In this document: one piece after another, positions 52,132 to 61,300 of the stretch
Layout: each line of letters opens with the position of its first letter
Numbering within the stretch: the first letter of the stretch is position 1
Source of the DNA: Sorangium cellulosum So0157-2
Lineage (GTDB): Bacteria; Myxococcota_A; Polyangia; Polyangiales; Polyangiaceae
DNA length: 64,000 nt
Direction of reading: 5' to 3'
Assembly (NCBI RefSeq): GCF_000418325.1
Contig: NC_021658.1
Location: forward strand, 5,009,501-5,073,500
Program-made: the position numbers and the translations under genes
The notes under the pieces: model-generated
The model's database searches: none
What the model was told of the DNA's origin: nothing
Seen by the model: the letters and a program-made list of their open reading frames with translations, nothing else

Positions 52132-52719
52132 TCACGGCGGGAGCGCGGCGATCCAGTCGCGCACGCACGCCTTCTGCTCTTCGTTGAACGGCGTCATGTT
52201 GAACGGCATCCGAACGCCGCACGGCGGGTCGTCCATGAGCTTCATGTAGAGCGAGCTCATGTCCGGCTGGCCCGGGACGAGCACCGAGCCGCCGCACGAC
52301 TGGGACGGCTGGTCCCTGAAGTTCGTCTCGAACCCCGCCGCCAGGACGATGCCCGCGACCTTCGTGCCTTCGTCGTGGCAGCCTCCGAAGCCGCACGACG
52401 TCGCGATCAGCGCCGGGGCCTCGGCGCACGTCGCCGGGCCGCCGCCGGTGGTGGCCGCCGCGTCGCCGCCGGTGGTCGCCGCGTCGCCGGTGGTCACCGC
52501 GTCGCCGCCGGTGGTGGCGCTGGGGGCGCCGCCTGCGCCGGTCGCCGTCGTGGCGCCCTGGCCGTCGCCGGCCCCGGCGCCTTCGTCGCCGCCGGCGGCG
52601 TACTCCTCCTTGAAGTCCTCGTCGAGGGTCCCCGCGCAGCTGGCGAGCAGCGCGGAGCCGCTCAGCAGCGCGGCAGCGGCGAGCGCGGCGCGCCTGGAAA
52701 GGGAAGCGATGGTCGTCAC
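52132..52719 (-). CDS. Lipoprotein with cytochrome-like CxxxxCH motif
   Basis: The 195-residue protein starts at a GTG preceded by GAGG, 14 bases after the stop of the upstream barrel gene, so the two form an operon. The signal is AAAALLSGSALLASC (lipidated near Cys28). A Thr/Gly/Ala-rich linker with TTGGDA repeats follows at about 45-95. The C-terminal domain has SCGFGGCHDEG, then LVPGQPDMSSLYMKLMDDPP, CGVRMPF and VRDWIAALPP, an arrangement like the planctomycete-type cytochrome c domain. A standard haem site would be CxxCH; here the spacing is C-x4-C-H, so haem attachment is uncertain. It probably acts in the outer envelope with the DUF1592/DUF1552 proteins encoded divergently. Confidence 0.65.
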   Translation of the reverse strand: MTTIASLSRRAALAAAALLSGSALLASCAGTLDEDFKEEYAAGGDEGAGAGDGQGATTATGAGGAPSATTGGDAVTTGDAATTGGDAAATTGGGPATCAEAPALIATSCGFGGCHDEGTKVAGIVLAAGFETNFRDQPSQSCGGSVLVPGQPDMSSLYMKLMDDPPCGVRMPFNMTPFNEEQKACVRDWIAALPP

Positions 52720-52733
52720 GTGCTACCTCACTC

Positions 52734-54137
52734 TCAGTAGATGTAGGCCCCGGCGAGCCGAATTCCCAGGTACTGGTCCGTCGCCCCGCCAGCGGCGTAG
52801 TCGTCGGTGAGCTCCGGCTGGAACGACGAGAAGAACCGGGCGTATTCGACGAGCAGCCGCGCCTCGATCCCCTTCGCGACGGGGACGAGCACGCCGGCCG
52901 TCGCGCCGATGCCCTGCACGCTGGCGCCGGTGAACCGATCGTAGACCGGGCCGTACGAGAGGGGCATCAGGTAGTCGGCGCCCAGCGCCAGCGCGACCGG
53001 GCCGGCCGGGATGCGCGCGTCGAGGCCGGCGCGGAAGATCGTGTAGTCGACGTTCGGCACGGTCGCGGCGAGCTCCTCCGGCGCGTCGATCTCGAAGGTC
53101 ACGAACCGGACCCCGGCGGAGATCCCGAGCACCGTCGACTCGCCGAGCGTCAGCCGCTCCCGCAGCCCGAGGTTGATGCGCTGGTAGGTCGTGCTGAGCG
53201 GGTCGCCGTCGCCCACCGCCGAGTTGAGGCCGAGCGCCCGCGCGTACCCGGCGGTGATCCCGAGGCCCTTGAGCACCGCGATGTTCGTCCCCGCGAGCGG
53301 GTACAGCTCTCCGGAGACCGACAGCGCCGGCTGACCGAAGACGTTGTAGGGCCGGAGGTTCTGCGAGAGCGGATCGGAGTAGTCGAACCAGCGGCCCACG
53401 AACTCGACGCCGAGCTCGACCGAGAAGAGCGCCGAGCGGACGTCGTTGCGCTTGCGCGCCGGGCCCCCGTCGTCCTTCTCGCCCTCGGCCTTCTCCTCGC
53501 CGTCGCCGTCGCCGCCGTCCTCGCCGTCGCCCTCGCCGCCGTCGCCCTCGCCCTCGCCCTCGCCGCCGCCGTCCTTCTTCTCGTCGGCGGGCGGCGGCGC
53601 GATCTGCGCCAGCGTCGGGCCGAGCAGATCTTCGAGCGCCTTCTGGCGGTCGTCGTCCGAGCCGCCCAGCGGCACCGCGCCGTCCACCGCGAGGTCGCCC
53701 GCGTTCTCGTCGACGTAAACGAGGTAGACCTCTTTCTTCTTCTTCTTGTTCGTCCGCGAGACGCCGTAGATCACCCCCTCCGCCTTCACGGTCTTGCCGG
53801 CCTTGCGAATGCGGTCGAGGGGCTTCTTCCGCAGGCCCTTCATCACCACCGCGTCCCCGACCGGCTTGGTCTGGCCGGCGCCCTTCAGCGCCTTCGAGAA
53901 CGCGGCAGGCTCGACGACCTCCAGCGTCTTGGGGACGATCGAGAGGATGTCCTCGCGGATCGCATCCGCGTTGGGCCCCTCGACGTGGACCGCGATCGAC
54001 TTCGACGCCTTGGGGGCGGCGAGCACGACCGGCGAGACCGCGAACGTGGCCGCGGTCGCGGCGGAGAGCCCGAGGAGGATCCTCCCACAGAGGCTCAGAG
54101 ACAGGGACAGCGTGGTGAACCTAGTGAGCTTGCGCAC
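52734..54137 (-). CDS. Exported protein with acidic repeat linker and outer-membrane barrel
   Basis: The protein has 467 residues if translation starts at the GTG at 54137, which places a signal peptide (LLGLSAATAATFAVSPVVLA) near the N-terminus; longer in-frame starts look non-coding. Residues about 45-175 are an alpha/beta domain (IAVHVEGPNADAIREDILSI). The linker at about 185-225 is extremely acidic with GEGEGEGDGGEGDGEDGG. The C-terminal about 230 residues show amphipathic strands and end with AGAYIY, typical of an outer-membrane barrel. It is the first gene of an operon with the CxxxxCH lipoprotein. Function is unknown. Confidence 0.65.
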   Translation of the reverse strand: MRKLTRFTTLSLSLSLCGRILLGLSAATAATFAVSPVVLAAPKASKSIAVHVEGPNADAIREDILSIVPKTLEVVEPAAFSKALKGAGQTKPVGDAVVMKGLRKKPLDRIRKAGKTVKAEGVIYGVSRTNKKKKKEVYLVYVDENAGDLAVDGAVPLGGSDDDRQKALEDLLGPTLAQIAPPPADEKKDGGGEGEGEGDGGEGDGEDGGDGDGEEKAEGEKDDGGPARKRNDVRSALFSVELGVEFVGRWFDYSDPLSQNLRPYNVFGQPALSVSGELYPLAGTNIAVLKGLGITAGYARALGLNSAVGDGDPLSTTYQRINLGLRERLTLGESTVLGISAGVRFVTFEIDAPEELAATVPNVDYTIFRAGLDARIPAGPVALALGADYLMPLSYGPVYDRFTGASVQGIGATAGVLVPVAKGIEARLLVEYARFFSSFQPELTDDYAAGGATDQYLGIRLAGAYIY

Positions 54138-54416
54138 GGGCCTTTTCGTGGGGACAGCGACGTCGACTGAAGCTTGCACGCGCGCGAGCCTACAAGCGAT
54201 GTCAGGACGGAATCCAGCGTCTTGCGCAGGAATGGGCGGATCTTTCTCGCGACACGCAGTGTCGTTAAGAGACTCCGCTATGACCGGACTCGAAAGGGTC
54301 GCCGCGTCGCGCGCCCGCCTTCCTTGGCTGCCTTCGATCAAGTAGAAAAGTGTCGAGCGATGCGCGGCGCCGCGACGCAATGCATCGCAGATCGGCTCGT
54401 CCCAGGCAGAGGGCAC
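54138..54416. promoter_or_regulatory. Divergent intergenic region (279 bases)
   Basis: This gap separates the barrel/lipoprotein operon (reverse) from the DUF1592/DUF1552 operon (forward) and should hold both promoters. No clear -35/-10 pair was found. It contains the DUF1592 ribosome site (GAGGG, 54409-54413). Confidence 0.3.
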
Positions 54417-56111
54417 ATGGATCGGTCAAGAGGACGGCACTCCCGCGCGCGGCGCGGCCCTCGCGCCTCGCTGGGGGCCGCGATGATCGCCCTGGCGGCG
54501 GCAGCCGCCTGCTCGGGCAGGTCCGGCGCCGGGGCGGACGGCGAGCCGGCGCGCTGCGCGGAGATCCGGCCGGGCGCCTCGCCGCTCCGGCGGATGACGC
54601 GCTTCGAGTACAACAACACGATCCGGGACCTCCTCGGCGACGACAGCGCGCCGGCCGACGCCTTCGTGGTCGAGGAGGAGGCGCTCGGGTTCAACAACCA
54701 GGCGGCGGCGCTCGGCGTCACGGCGCTGCTGGCCGAGCAGCTCATGAAGGCCTCCGAGGCGATCGCGGCCCGGGCCGCGGGAAACCTCGACAAGCTCCTC
54801 GACGGGTGCGATCCGGCGGTGCAGGGGCCCGAGGTGTGCGCCGACGAGCTCATCGCGCGCTTCGGCAAGCGCGCGTTCCGGCGGCCGCTCACGCCGGCGG
54901 AGGGCGAGCGCTTCGCGCGGCTCTTCGCCTGGGGGAACGGCGAGCACGGCTTCTCCACCGGCGTCGAGCTCGTGATCCAGGCGATGCTCCAGTCGCCGCA
55001 CTTCCTCTACCGCGTCGAGCTCGGCATGCCGGATCCGGTCGGGGACGGCGTGGTGCCGCTCTCCGATCACGAGATCGCCTCGCGGCTGTCCTACCTGCTC
55101 TGGGGCTCGATGCCCGACGACGCGCTGTTCGCCGCGGCCGACGCGGGCGAGCTCCGCACCGCCGAGCAGATCGCCGCGCACGCCCGCCGCCTGCTCGACG
55201 ATCCGCGCGCCCGCGCCGCGGTCGCGAACTTCCACGCGCAATGGCTGCAGCTGTCGAACATCGACACCCTCACCAAGGACCCCGCGGTCTACCCGAGCTT
55301 CCACGCCGGCCTCCCGGGGCTCCTCCGCGCGGAGACCGAGGCGTTCCTCGAGCACGTCGTGTTCGACGACGCCGCCGGCGACGTGGCGACGCTGCTGACG
55401 GCGCCGTACTCGCTGATGAACGCCGAGCTCCGCGCGTTCTACGGGCTCCCGGCGGGCCCCGCCGGCGCGCCGGACGAGCTCGCGATCGTGCCGCTCGATC
55501 CGTCGCAGCGCGCCGGCTTCCTCACCCACGCGAGCCTGCTCTCGGTGCTCGCGAAGCCGAACCAGTCCTCGCCCGTGCACCGCGGCAAGTTCGTCCGCGA
55601 GCGGCTGCTCTGCCAGATCTTGCCGCCGCCGCCGCCCGACGTGGACATCCAGCCGCCCGACGTGCGGGAGGGGATCCCGACCCGCCGGCGGTTCGAGCAG
55701 CACGCCACGGACCCGAGCTGCTCCGGCTGCCACAAGCTCATGGATCCGATCGGCTTCGGGTTCGAGCGCTACGACGGGATCGGCCTCTACCGCGAGACCG
55801 ACCAGGGCGTCCCGATCGACGCGAGCGGCGAGATCGGGGGGACCGGCGGCGTGGACGGGCCGTTCGACGGGGCGGTGGAGCTCGCGCACCGCCTCGCGGA
55901 GAGCGACGGGGTGCGCCAGTGCGTCGCGACGCAGTGGTTCCGCTTCGGCTACGGCCGCGCCGAGCAGGCGGAGGACGAGTGCAGCATGACCCAGATCCAG
56001 GCGGCGTTCGCCGAGAGCGGTTACAACATCAAGGCGCTGCTCGTGGCGCTGACCCAGACGGACGCGTTCCGCTACCGCCGCGCGCTGCCCGGCGACGGGG
56101 GTGCGCCGTGA
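54417..56111 (+). CDS. DUF1592-family lipoprotein (DUF1587-1595-1592-1588-1585 array)
   Basis: The 564-residue protein starts at ATG 54417 with GAGGG upstream. The lipoprotein signal is AAMIALAAAAAC. Domains in order are DUF1587 (LRRMTRFEYNNTIRDLLGDD), DUF1595 (FGKRAFRRPLTPAEGERF), DUF1592 (EIASRLSYLLWGSMPDDALF), DUF1588 (RAGFLTHASLLSVLAKPNQS, and SCSGCHKLMDPIGFGFE near residue 435) and DUF1585 at the end. The CxxCH motif could bind haem c. These arrays are abundant in planctomycetes and myxobacteria and usually paired with DUF1552. Their substrate is not established. The stop overlaps the next start as GTGA. Confidence 0.9.
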   Translation: MDRSRGRHSRARRGPRASLGAAMIALAAAAACSGRSGAGADGEPARCAEIRPGASPLRRMTRFEYNNTIRDLLGDDSAPADAFVVEEEALGFNNQAAALGVTALLAEQLMKASEAIAARAAGNLDKLLDGCDPAVQGPEVCADELIARFGKRAFRRPLTPAEGERFARLFAWGNGEHGFSTGVELVIQAMLQSPHFLYRVELGMPDPVGDGVVPLSDHEIASRLSYLLWGSMPDDALFAAADAGELRTAEQIAAHARRLLDDPRARAAVANFHAQWLQLSNIDTLTKDPAVYPSFHAGLPGLLRAETEAFLEHVVFDDAAGDVATLLTAPYSLMNAELRAFYGLPAGPAGAPDELAIVPLDPSQRAGFLTHASLLSVLAKPNQSSPVHRGKFVRERLLCQILPPPPPDVDIQPPDVREGIPTRRRFEQHATDPSCSGCHKLMDPIGFGFERYDGIGLYRETDQGVPIDASGEIGGTGGVDGPFDGAVELAHRLAESDGVRQCVATQWFRFGYGRAEQAEDECSMTQIQAAFAESGYNIKALLVALTQTDAFRYRRALPGDGGAP

Positions 56112-57472
56112 GCCGCGCCGCGCCGCGCCGCGCGCCGAGGAGACGCCTGGATCGCCGCGCCTTCCTGCGCGGCGCGGGCGGGCTCGCCCTCGCGCTGCCG
56201 TTCCTCGACGCGATGGGCGGCTCGGCGAGCGCCGTCGATTTCCCGAAGCGCTTCGTCGTCTTCTTCACGGGCCTCGGCACCGTCAAGAGCGCGTGGGAGC
56301 CGACCGGGACCGGGGAGTCGTTCGAGCTCGGCGAGATCCTCGCCCCGCTCTCGCCCTACCGGGAGAAGCTGCTCGTCATCGACGGCATCAACATGGACTC
56401 GGCCTACAACGGGCCGGGCGATCCCCACCAGCAGGGCATCGCCCAGGCCCTCAGCGGCACGGAGCTCCAGGAGGGGACGCTCTTCCCGTACGCCTGCAAC
56501 CCCGCGGCGCGCGTCGGCTGGGGCGGCGGCATCTCGGTCGACCAGTTCCTCGCCGCGAAGCTCGGGGAGCGCACGAAGCTCTCGTCGCTCGAGCTCGGCG
56601 TGCAGGTCCAGTACGCCAACGTCTCGTCGCGCGTCTCGTACCTCGGCCCGGGCCAGCCGGTCCCGCCCGAGGACGATCCGCGCGCGGCCTTCGACCGGCT
56701 CTTCCTCGACCTCAGCGCCGACCCGGCGGACCTCGAGCGGCGGCGCGCCCTGCGCCGCCGGGTGCTCGGCAGCGTCATGGAGGACTACGGCTCGCTCGCG
56801 AGGGCGCTGGGGGGCGAGGACCGGCAGAAGCTGGAGCAGCACCTCGACGCGGTGGGCGAGATCGAGAAGCGCCTCGACGCGCCGGGGCTCCTCGGCGGCG
56901 CGTGCGCGCTGCCGGAGCTCGGCGATCCGCTCGACGTCTACGCGAACGACAACTACCCGGCGATCGGGAAGCTGCAGATGGATCTGCTCGCGATGGCGCT
57001 CGCCTGCGATCTCACGCGGGTCGCGTCGCTCCAGTGGAGCTCGACGCAGGCCGGGAAGGTGTTCACCTGGCTCGGCCAGTCGGACACGCACCACTCGCTC
57101 TCGCACTCGAACGTGACCGACGAGGGCAAGCAGCAGCAGCTCATCGACATCGGGCGCTGGCACGCGGAGCAGCTCGCGTACCTGCTCGGGAAGCTCGACG
57201 CGGTGAAGGAGGGCGCGGGCACGCTGCTCGACAACACGCTCATCCTCTGGTGCACGGACATCTCGGAGGGGCAGACCCACTCGCGGCACGACATGCCGTA
57301 CGTGATCGCGGGCGGCGCCGGCGGGGCGCTCCGGACCGGGAGGTACGTGCGCTACGGCGGCGACGCCCACAACGACCTGCTCGTGACGCTGTGCAACGCG
57401 ATGGGCGTGGACGTGTCCACGTTCGGCAACCCCGCGTACTGCACGGGCCCGCTGTCGGGCCTCCTGGCCTGA
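56108..57472 (+). CDS. DUF1552 family protein with Tat-type signal
   Basis: The 454-residue protein begins at a GTG overlapping the DUF1592 stop by 4 bases. The N-terminus has a twin-arginine-like signal (RRLDRRAFLRGAGGLALALP). The rest matches the DUF1552 pattern: VVFFTGLGTVKSAWEPTG, GINMDSAYNGPGDPHQQGIA, VGWGGGISVDQFLA and LWCTDISEGQTHSRHDMPYV. The family is related to the DUF1501/sulfatase-like group by fold prediction, but no reaction is known. Tat export suggests folding or cofactor loading in the cytoplasm before secretion. It acts with the DUF1592 protein, given the near-universal pairing of the two families. Confidence 0.9.
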   Translation: MSRAAPRRAPRRRLDRRAFLRGAGGLALALPFLDAMGGSASAVDFPKRFVVFFTGLGTVKSAWEPTGTGESFELGEILAPLSPYREKLLVIDGINMDSAYNGPGDPHQQGIAQALSGTELQEGTLFPYACNPAARVGWGGGISVDQFLAAKLGERTKLSSLELGVQVQYANVSSRVSYLGPGQPVPPEDDPRAAFDRLFLDLSADPADLERRRALRRRVLGSVMEDYGSLARALGGEDRQKLEQHLDAVGEIEKRLDAPGLLGGACALPELGDPLDVYANDNYPAIGKLQMDLLAMALACDLTRVASLQWSSTQAGKVFTWLGQSDTHHSLSHSNVTDEGKQQQLIDIGRWHAEQLAYLLGKLDAVKEGAGTLLDNTLILWCTDISEGQTHSRHDMPYVIAGGAGGALRTGRYVRYGGDAHNDLLVTLCNAMGVDVSTFGNPAYCTGPLSGLLA

Positions 57473-57530
57473 GCGCCGGGCGGGTGTTTTGGGCTTTTCG
57501 TCGCGCGCCGTTTTTGGCAAGTACGCCCGC

Positions 57531-59444
57531 ATGGGCGGCCTGCTGTCTTCAGGGAAGCCTCGCCGCGCGCCGCGCTCGACGCGCGCGGCGTGCCTGGTCC
57601 TTCGTCTCGCGCGCCTCGCGGCGCTGTCGGCGGCCGCGTGCGGCGCGGGCGGATGCAAGAAGCCCGCGGACGCGCCGGCGGACGCCGGGGCCCTGGCCGG
57701 CGACGCGGGCGCGGAGGCGGCGGCCGCTGCGGAGGCGGCGCGCCGGGCGGAGCCGGCGCCGGCGGCCGCGTGGCCGCCGAGCGACAAGCCGCTGCTCGGG
57801 GTCACCGCGTTCGTCGCGACCGTGTACAAAGAGCCGCGCGACACCTCGAAGAAGCTCGGCTACCTGCGCGTCGGCTCGAGGGTGCCGCGCGCCGCGGAGC
57901 CCGCCGGCACGGCCGGCTGCCCGGGCGGGTGGTACGCGATCGAGCCCCGCGGCTTCCTCTGCGTCGGCGAGGACGCGACGCTCGATCTCGACGATCCCAT
58001 CCTCAAGGCCGCCGGCCCCGGGCCGAACCTGAGGAGCGCGCTCCCGTACCGGTATGCCTTCGTCCGCGCCGTGCTGCCGCTCTACCTGCGCGTGCCCACC
58101 GCCGAGGAGCAGCGGAAGTCGGAGTTCAAGCTCGACGAGCACCTCGCGTGGTTCGAGGAGAACAAGGCGACGGTGCAGCGGGTGGACCTCGGCGCGAACG
58201 ACGTGCCGATCGACGCGCGGGGCGTGCCGCTGCCGGGCAAGCGGATCGGCGAGCTCGGCCTCGGGAAGAACTCGCTCGAGCTCGGCGAGGGCGCCCTGCT
58301 CGGCGGGGAGGGGGAGAACGACCCGATCCCGTTCTGGCTGGAGGGCGGCAAGCGCCTCATCCGCAACATCAGCGACTTCAAGGTCCCGGACTACGCGGTC
58401 TTCGCCGATCGCGCGCGCCGCTTCACCGGCCTGTCGCTGATCGGCTCGTTCCCGACCGGGCCGGAGTCGTTGAACCGGCGGTTCGCGATCACGACGGATC
58501 TCCGGCTCGCGCCCGCGACGAAGATCAAGCCGGACACGGGCTCGCCGTGGCACGGCGTCGAGCTGAACGACGAGCTCACGCTGCCGCTCGCGTTCGTCCG
58601 GGCGCGGAGCGCGCGCGACGTCGAGATCGCGGGGGACAAGGCGACGCCGGGCAAGGAGCTCCCGTTCCGCGAGGTCCTCCCGTTGACCGGCAGGATGCGC
58701 CGGCTCGAGGGGGTGAAGTACTACCGGACGAAGGACCAGCGGTACGTGAGCCAGCTCGACGTGGGGCTCGCGGTCGCCCCTTCCGCGTGGCCGGCGGTCG
58801 CCGAGAAGGGCGAGAAGTGGATCGAGGTCTCGATCACGCAGCAGACGCTCGTCCTCTGGGAGGGCAAGCGCCCCGTCTATGCCACGCTGGTCTCGACCGG
58901 TCAGGCGGGGGTGGCCGATCCAAAGACGACGACCGCGACGGTGCGCGGCGTCTTCCGCATCCGCAACAAGCACATCACGGCGACGATGGACTCGAACGAG
59001 TCGTCGAGCGTCGGCGGCCGCCCGGAGACGACCGCGGAGGCGCCCTCGGCCTCGCGGGGCGCGAAGCCGGACAAGGGCGGCTCCTCGAAGGAGCGCTCGA
59101 AGAAGAAGCCGGGCGCGAGCGCGGCGGAGAAGCCCGAGGCGGGCCAGAAGGCGGTGCCCCGCAAGGGCGACGGGGAGTACGGCGTCACGCGGCGCCGCGG
59201 CGAGGGGACGTACGCCCTCAAGGACGTGCCGTACATCCAGTACTTCGCGAGCGGCTACGCGCTCCACGCCGCGTACTGGCACGACGTCTTCGGCACGCCG
59301 CGCAGCCACGGCTGCATCAACCTGGCGCCCATCGACGCCCACCGGGTGTTCCTGTGGACCGACCCCCCGGTGCCGCCCGGGTGGCACGCGATCAACACGG
59401 GCGAGGAGCTAGGCGAGGGCACAACAATCATCGTGCATGAATGA
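57531..59444 (+). CDS. L,D-transpeptidase (YkuD) lipoprotein with insertion in the catalytic domain
   Basis: The 637-residue protein starts at ATG 57531; no clear ribosome site is visible. The N-terminus has a lipoprotein-like signal ending AAACGAGGCKKP. An SH3-like region lies at about 85-140 (GVTAFVATVYKEPRDTSKKL). The C-terminal YkuD domain begins near 435 (KWIEVSITQQTLVLWEGKRP) and ends with the catalytic motif HDVFGTPRSHGCINL, with Cys and His intact. The domain is interrupted at about 486-550 by a Lys/Ala/Gly/Ser-rich stretch (KERSKKKPGASAAEKPE), which should form a flexible loop near the active site. It probably makes 3-3 peptidoglycan cross-links or attaches proteins to peptidoglycan. 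Confidence 0.88.
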   Translation: MGGLLSSGKPRRAPRSTRAACLVLRLARLAALSAAACGAGGCKKPADAPADAGALAGDAGAEAAAAAEAARRAEPAPAAAWPPSDKPLLGVTAFVATVYKEPRDTSKKLGYLRVGSRVPRAAEPAGTAGCPGGWYAIEPRGFLCVGEDATLDLDDPILKAAGPGPNLRSALPYRYAFVRAVLPLYLRVPTAEEQRKSEFKLDEHLAWFEENKATVQRVDLGANDVPIDARGVPLPGKRIGELGLGKNSLELGEGALLGGEGENDPIPFWLEGGKRLIRNISDFKVPDYAVFADRARRFTGLSLIGSFPTGPESLNRRFAITTDLRLAPATKIKPDTGSPWHGVELNDELTLPLAFVRARSARDVEIAGDKATPGKELPFREVLPLTGRMRRLEGVKYYRTKDQRYVSQLDVGLAVAPSAWPAVAEKGEKWIEVSITQQTLVLWEGKRPVYATLVSTGQAGVADPKTTTATVRGVFRIRNKHITATMDSNESSSVGGRPETTAEAPSASRGAKPDKGGSSKERSKKKPGASAAEKPEAGQKAVPRKGDGEYGVTRRRGEGTYALKDVPYIQYFASGYALHAAYWHDVFGTPRSHGCINLAPIDAHRVFLWTDPPVPPGWHAINTGEELGEGTTIIVHE

Positions 59445-59460
59445 TGGGCGGTCGCCGTCT

Positions 59461-59499
59461 GGAGGAGAGAGGGAGAGAGGGAGAGAGGGAGAGAGGAGC
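59461..59499. repeat. GGGAGAGA microsatellite between convergent genes
   Basis: Four to five copies of GGGAGAGA lie in the 56-base gap between the L,D-transpeptidase stop and the reverse gene at 59501. Such purine tracts are prone to slippage; here it is non-coding. Confidence 0.8.
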
Positions 59500-59500
59500 T

Positions 59501-60223
59501 TCAGTGGGGGCAGGGGGGAGCGGTGCGGAGGAGGTCCTCGAGCGCGTCGTCAGCAGCGCTGGTGAGGCCGTCGAGGCGGGCGGCGAGGCGGTCGTGCTGC
59601 TCCGGCGTGAACGGGGGCATGCCGAAGCGAGAGCGCACGCGCGAGAGCATGAACGCTAGGCCGGCGCCGTCCTGGTAGCCGGCGATCCAGGGGCCGCGGG
59701 CGAGCTCCTCGCAGATGCGGCGGAGACGCGCCTCGAAGGCGGGGCGATCGGCGAGGGCGGCGGCGGGGGAGGGGGCGCGCCGCTCGAAATGGTGGATGCA
59801 CGCGGCGGCCTCGGTCGGGGGGCCGTCGATGGCGGCGAGGCCCGCGCGGAGGTCGGCGAGGAGGGGGGCGAGGCCGATCCGGCGCACGAGCGCGCCGTCG
59901 AGGCACATCTCCCAGAGCACGTGGGCGAACAGCGCGAGCCGCGGCGCGCCGAGCGCGGCGCCGCGCAGCGCCTCGGCGAGGCGGCGCTCCCCCTCCACGA
60001 AGACGGGGGCGGCGTGGAACCAGCGGTCGACGGCGACGTGGTGATCGATGCCGGCCAGCACCTCGGCGAGGCGGGGCGGCGGGGCGGCGGGGGGCTCGGG
60101 CGCGCGCGCGGGCTTCACGCGCCGGTCGGCCATGCGCCAGAGGTCGGGGAGCATCGCGCCGGCGCCGGCGGCGACCGAACCGAGGTCGCGCGCGGCGAGG
60201 TGGCGATGAAGCAGGAAGTTCAT
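59501..60223 (-). CDS. Possible AcpH-like (ACP phosphodiesterase) family protein
   Basis: The 240-residue protein has no signal peptide. The N-terminus (MNFLLHRHLAARDLGSVAAG) and a later GIDHHVAVDRWFHAAP segment recall the ACP phosphodiesterase/AcpH helical fold, which removes phosphopantetheine from acyl carrier protein. The classical metal-ligand pattern is only partly present, so the assignment is tentative. The remaining residues are helical. It is divergent from the methyltransferase-like gene with only 45 bases between the starts. Confidence 0.45.
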   Translation of the reverse strand: MNFLLHRHLAARDLGSVAAGAGAMLPDLWRMADRRVKPARAPEPPAAPPPRLAEVLAGIDHHVAVDRWFHAAPVFVEGERRLAEALRGAALGAPRLALFAHVLWEMCLDGALVRRIGLAPLLADLRAGLAAIDGPPTEAAACIHHFERRAPSPAAALADRPAFEARLRRICEELARGPWIAGYQDGAGLAFMLSRVRSRFGMPPFTPEQHDRLAARLDGLTSAADDALEDLLRTAPPCPH

Positions 60224-60268
60224 GCGTTCAGGATGGCGCCGCGGTCTCCGGCGGTCGACGGTGAACCG

Positions 60269-61066
60269 ATGCCGCGCGCCCTGCCTCGCCTGTCGCTCTT
60301 CGAGTGGAACGATTCACCGTGGTCTCCCGGTCCGCTGCGCGAGCTCATCATCGAGTCGCTGAGCCGGACGATCCGGTGGGGCGGCATGCTGCGCGGCCTG
60401 ATCGCGCCGTTCCGGCGCTTCCTCGCCGCCTCGGGCGCGAACGAGGTCATCGAGCTCGGCGCGGGCGCGGCCGGGCCGTCGGAGGTGCTCATCGACGAGC
60501 TCCTCCGCGCGGGCGCGACGCCGCCGCGCTTCGTGCTCACCGACCTCCTGCCGCAGCCGGAGGCGTGGGCGGCGGCGGCCGCGCGGCACCCGGCGTTCGT
60601 CGCCTTCGAGCCCTCGCCGGTGGACGCGACGCGCATCCCGCGGGCGCTCGCCGAGGGCCGCGCGCGGCTGATGATCAACGCCTTCCACCACTTCTCTCCC
60701 GAGCTCGCGCGGGCGATCCTGGCGGACGCGGCGCGCGGCTCGTCCGGCATCTTCCTGTCCGAGGGCTTCGAGCGGAACCCGCTCGGTTTCTTGCCGATGG
60801 TCCCGATCGGCGTCGCCGCGCTCGCCGCGAACCCGCTGCTCGCGCGCCGCTCCCGGGCCGCCAAGGCGTGGCTCACCTGGGCGACGCCGATCGCCGCCGC
60901 GGCCAGCGTATGGGACGGCCTGGTGAGCACGCTCCGCGTCTACACCGAGCCCGAGCTGCGCGAGATGGTCGCCCCGCTCGGGGACGCGTTCACGTGGGAG
61001 TACGGCACGTACGACTTCCCGCTGTGGGGCAAGGGGTACTACTTCTTCGGCGTTCCTGCGCGATGA
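60269..61066 (+). CDS. SAM-dependent methyltransferase-like protein
   Basis: The 265-residue protein starts at ATG 60269 (GGTGA upstream); an in-frame ATG at 60233 is less likely. Residues about 55-75 contain ANEVIELGAGAAGPSEVLID, matching the glycine-rich motif I of class I methyltransferases. It is followed by FVLTDLLPQPEAW (acidic motif II) and MINAFHHFSPELARAI (motif IV-like). A hydrophobic segment in the C-terminal half (PMVPIGVAALAANPLLA) may contact a membrane or lipid substrate. The substrate is unknown. Confidence 0.65.
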   Translation: MPRALPRLSLFEWNDSPWSPGPLRELIIESLSRTIRWGGMLRGLIAPFRRFLAASGANEVIELGAGAAGPSEVLIDELLRAGATPPRFVLTDLLPQPEAWAAAAARHPAFVAFEPSPVDATRIPRALAEGRARLMINAFHHFSPELARAILADAARGSSGIFLSEGFERNPLGFLPMVPIGVAALAANPLLARRSRAAKAWLTWATPIAAAASVWDGLVSTLRVYTEPELREMVAPLGDAFTWEYGTYDFPLWGKGYYFFGVPAR

Positions 61067-61300
61067 GCAGGCGCCGAGGGCGCTCGGCGATCCAGCGCAG
61101 GAGCCTCCGACGAGCAGCTCACCAGGGATGGACGAGGCAGCTGTATTTTTGCGGCCGGGAACGCCGGTCATTTTGTTGAATAAAAATTTGACCCGTTCCA
61201 CCCACCCCCGCGCACAGGGGCGGAAGCTGGCGACGCGGTGTCTCCGACGTCGTTCCATGCGGATTCGATGGCTTCCGGCGGCTGGGAAAAGGGGCAAGAC
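61067..61300 (+). other. Intergenic region (234 bases)
   Basis: It contains an AT-rich patch at 61142-61200 with TTGTTGAATAAAAATTTGAC, which probably belongs to the fibro-slime gene promoter, although boxes cannot be assigned with confidence. No small gene is seen. Confidence 0.3.
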
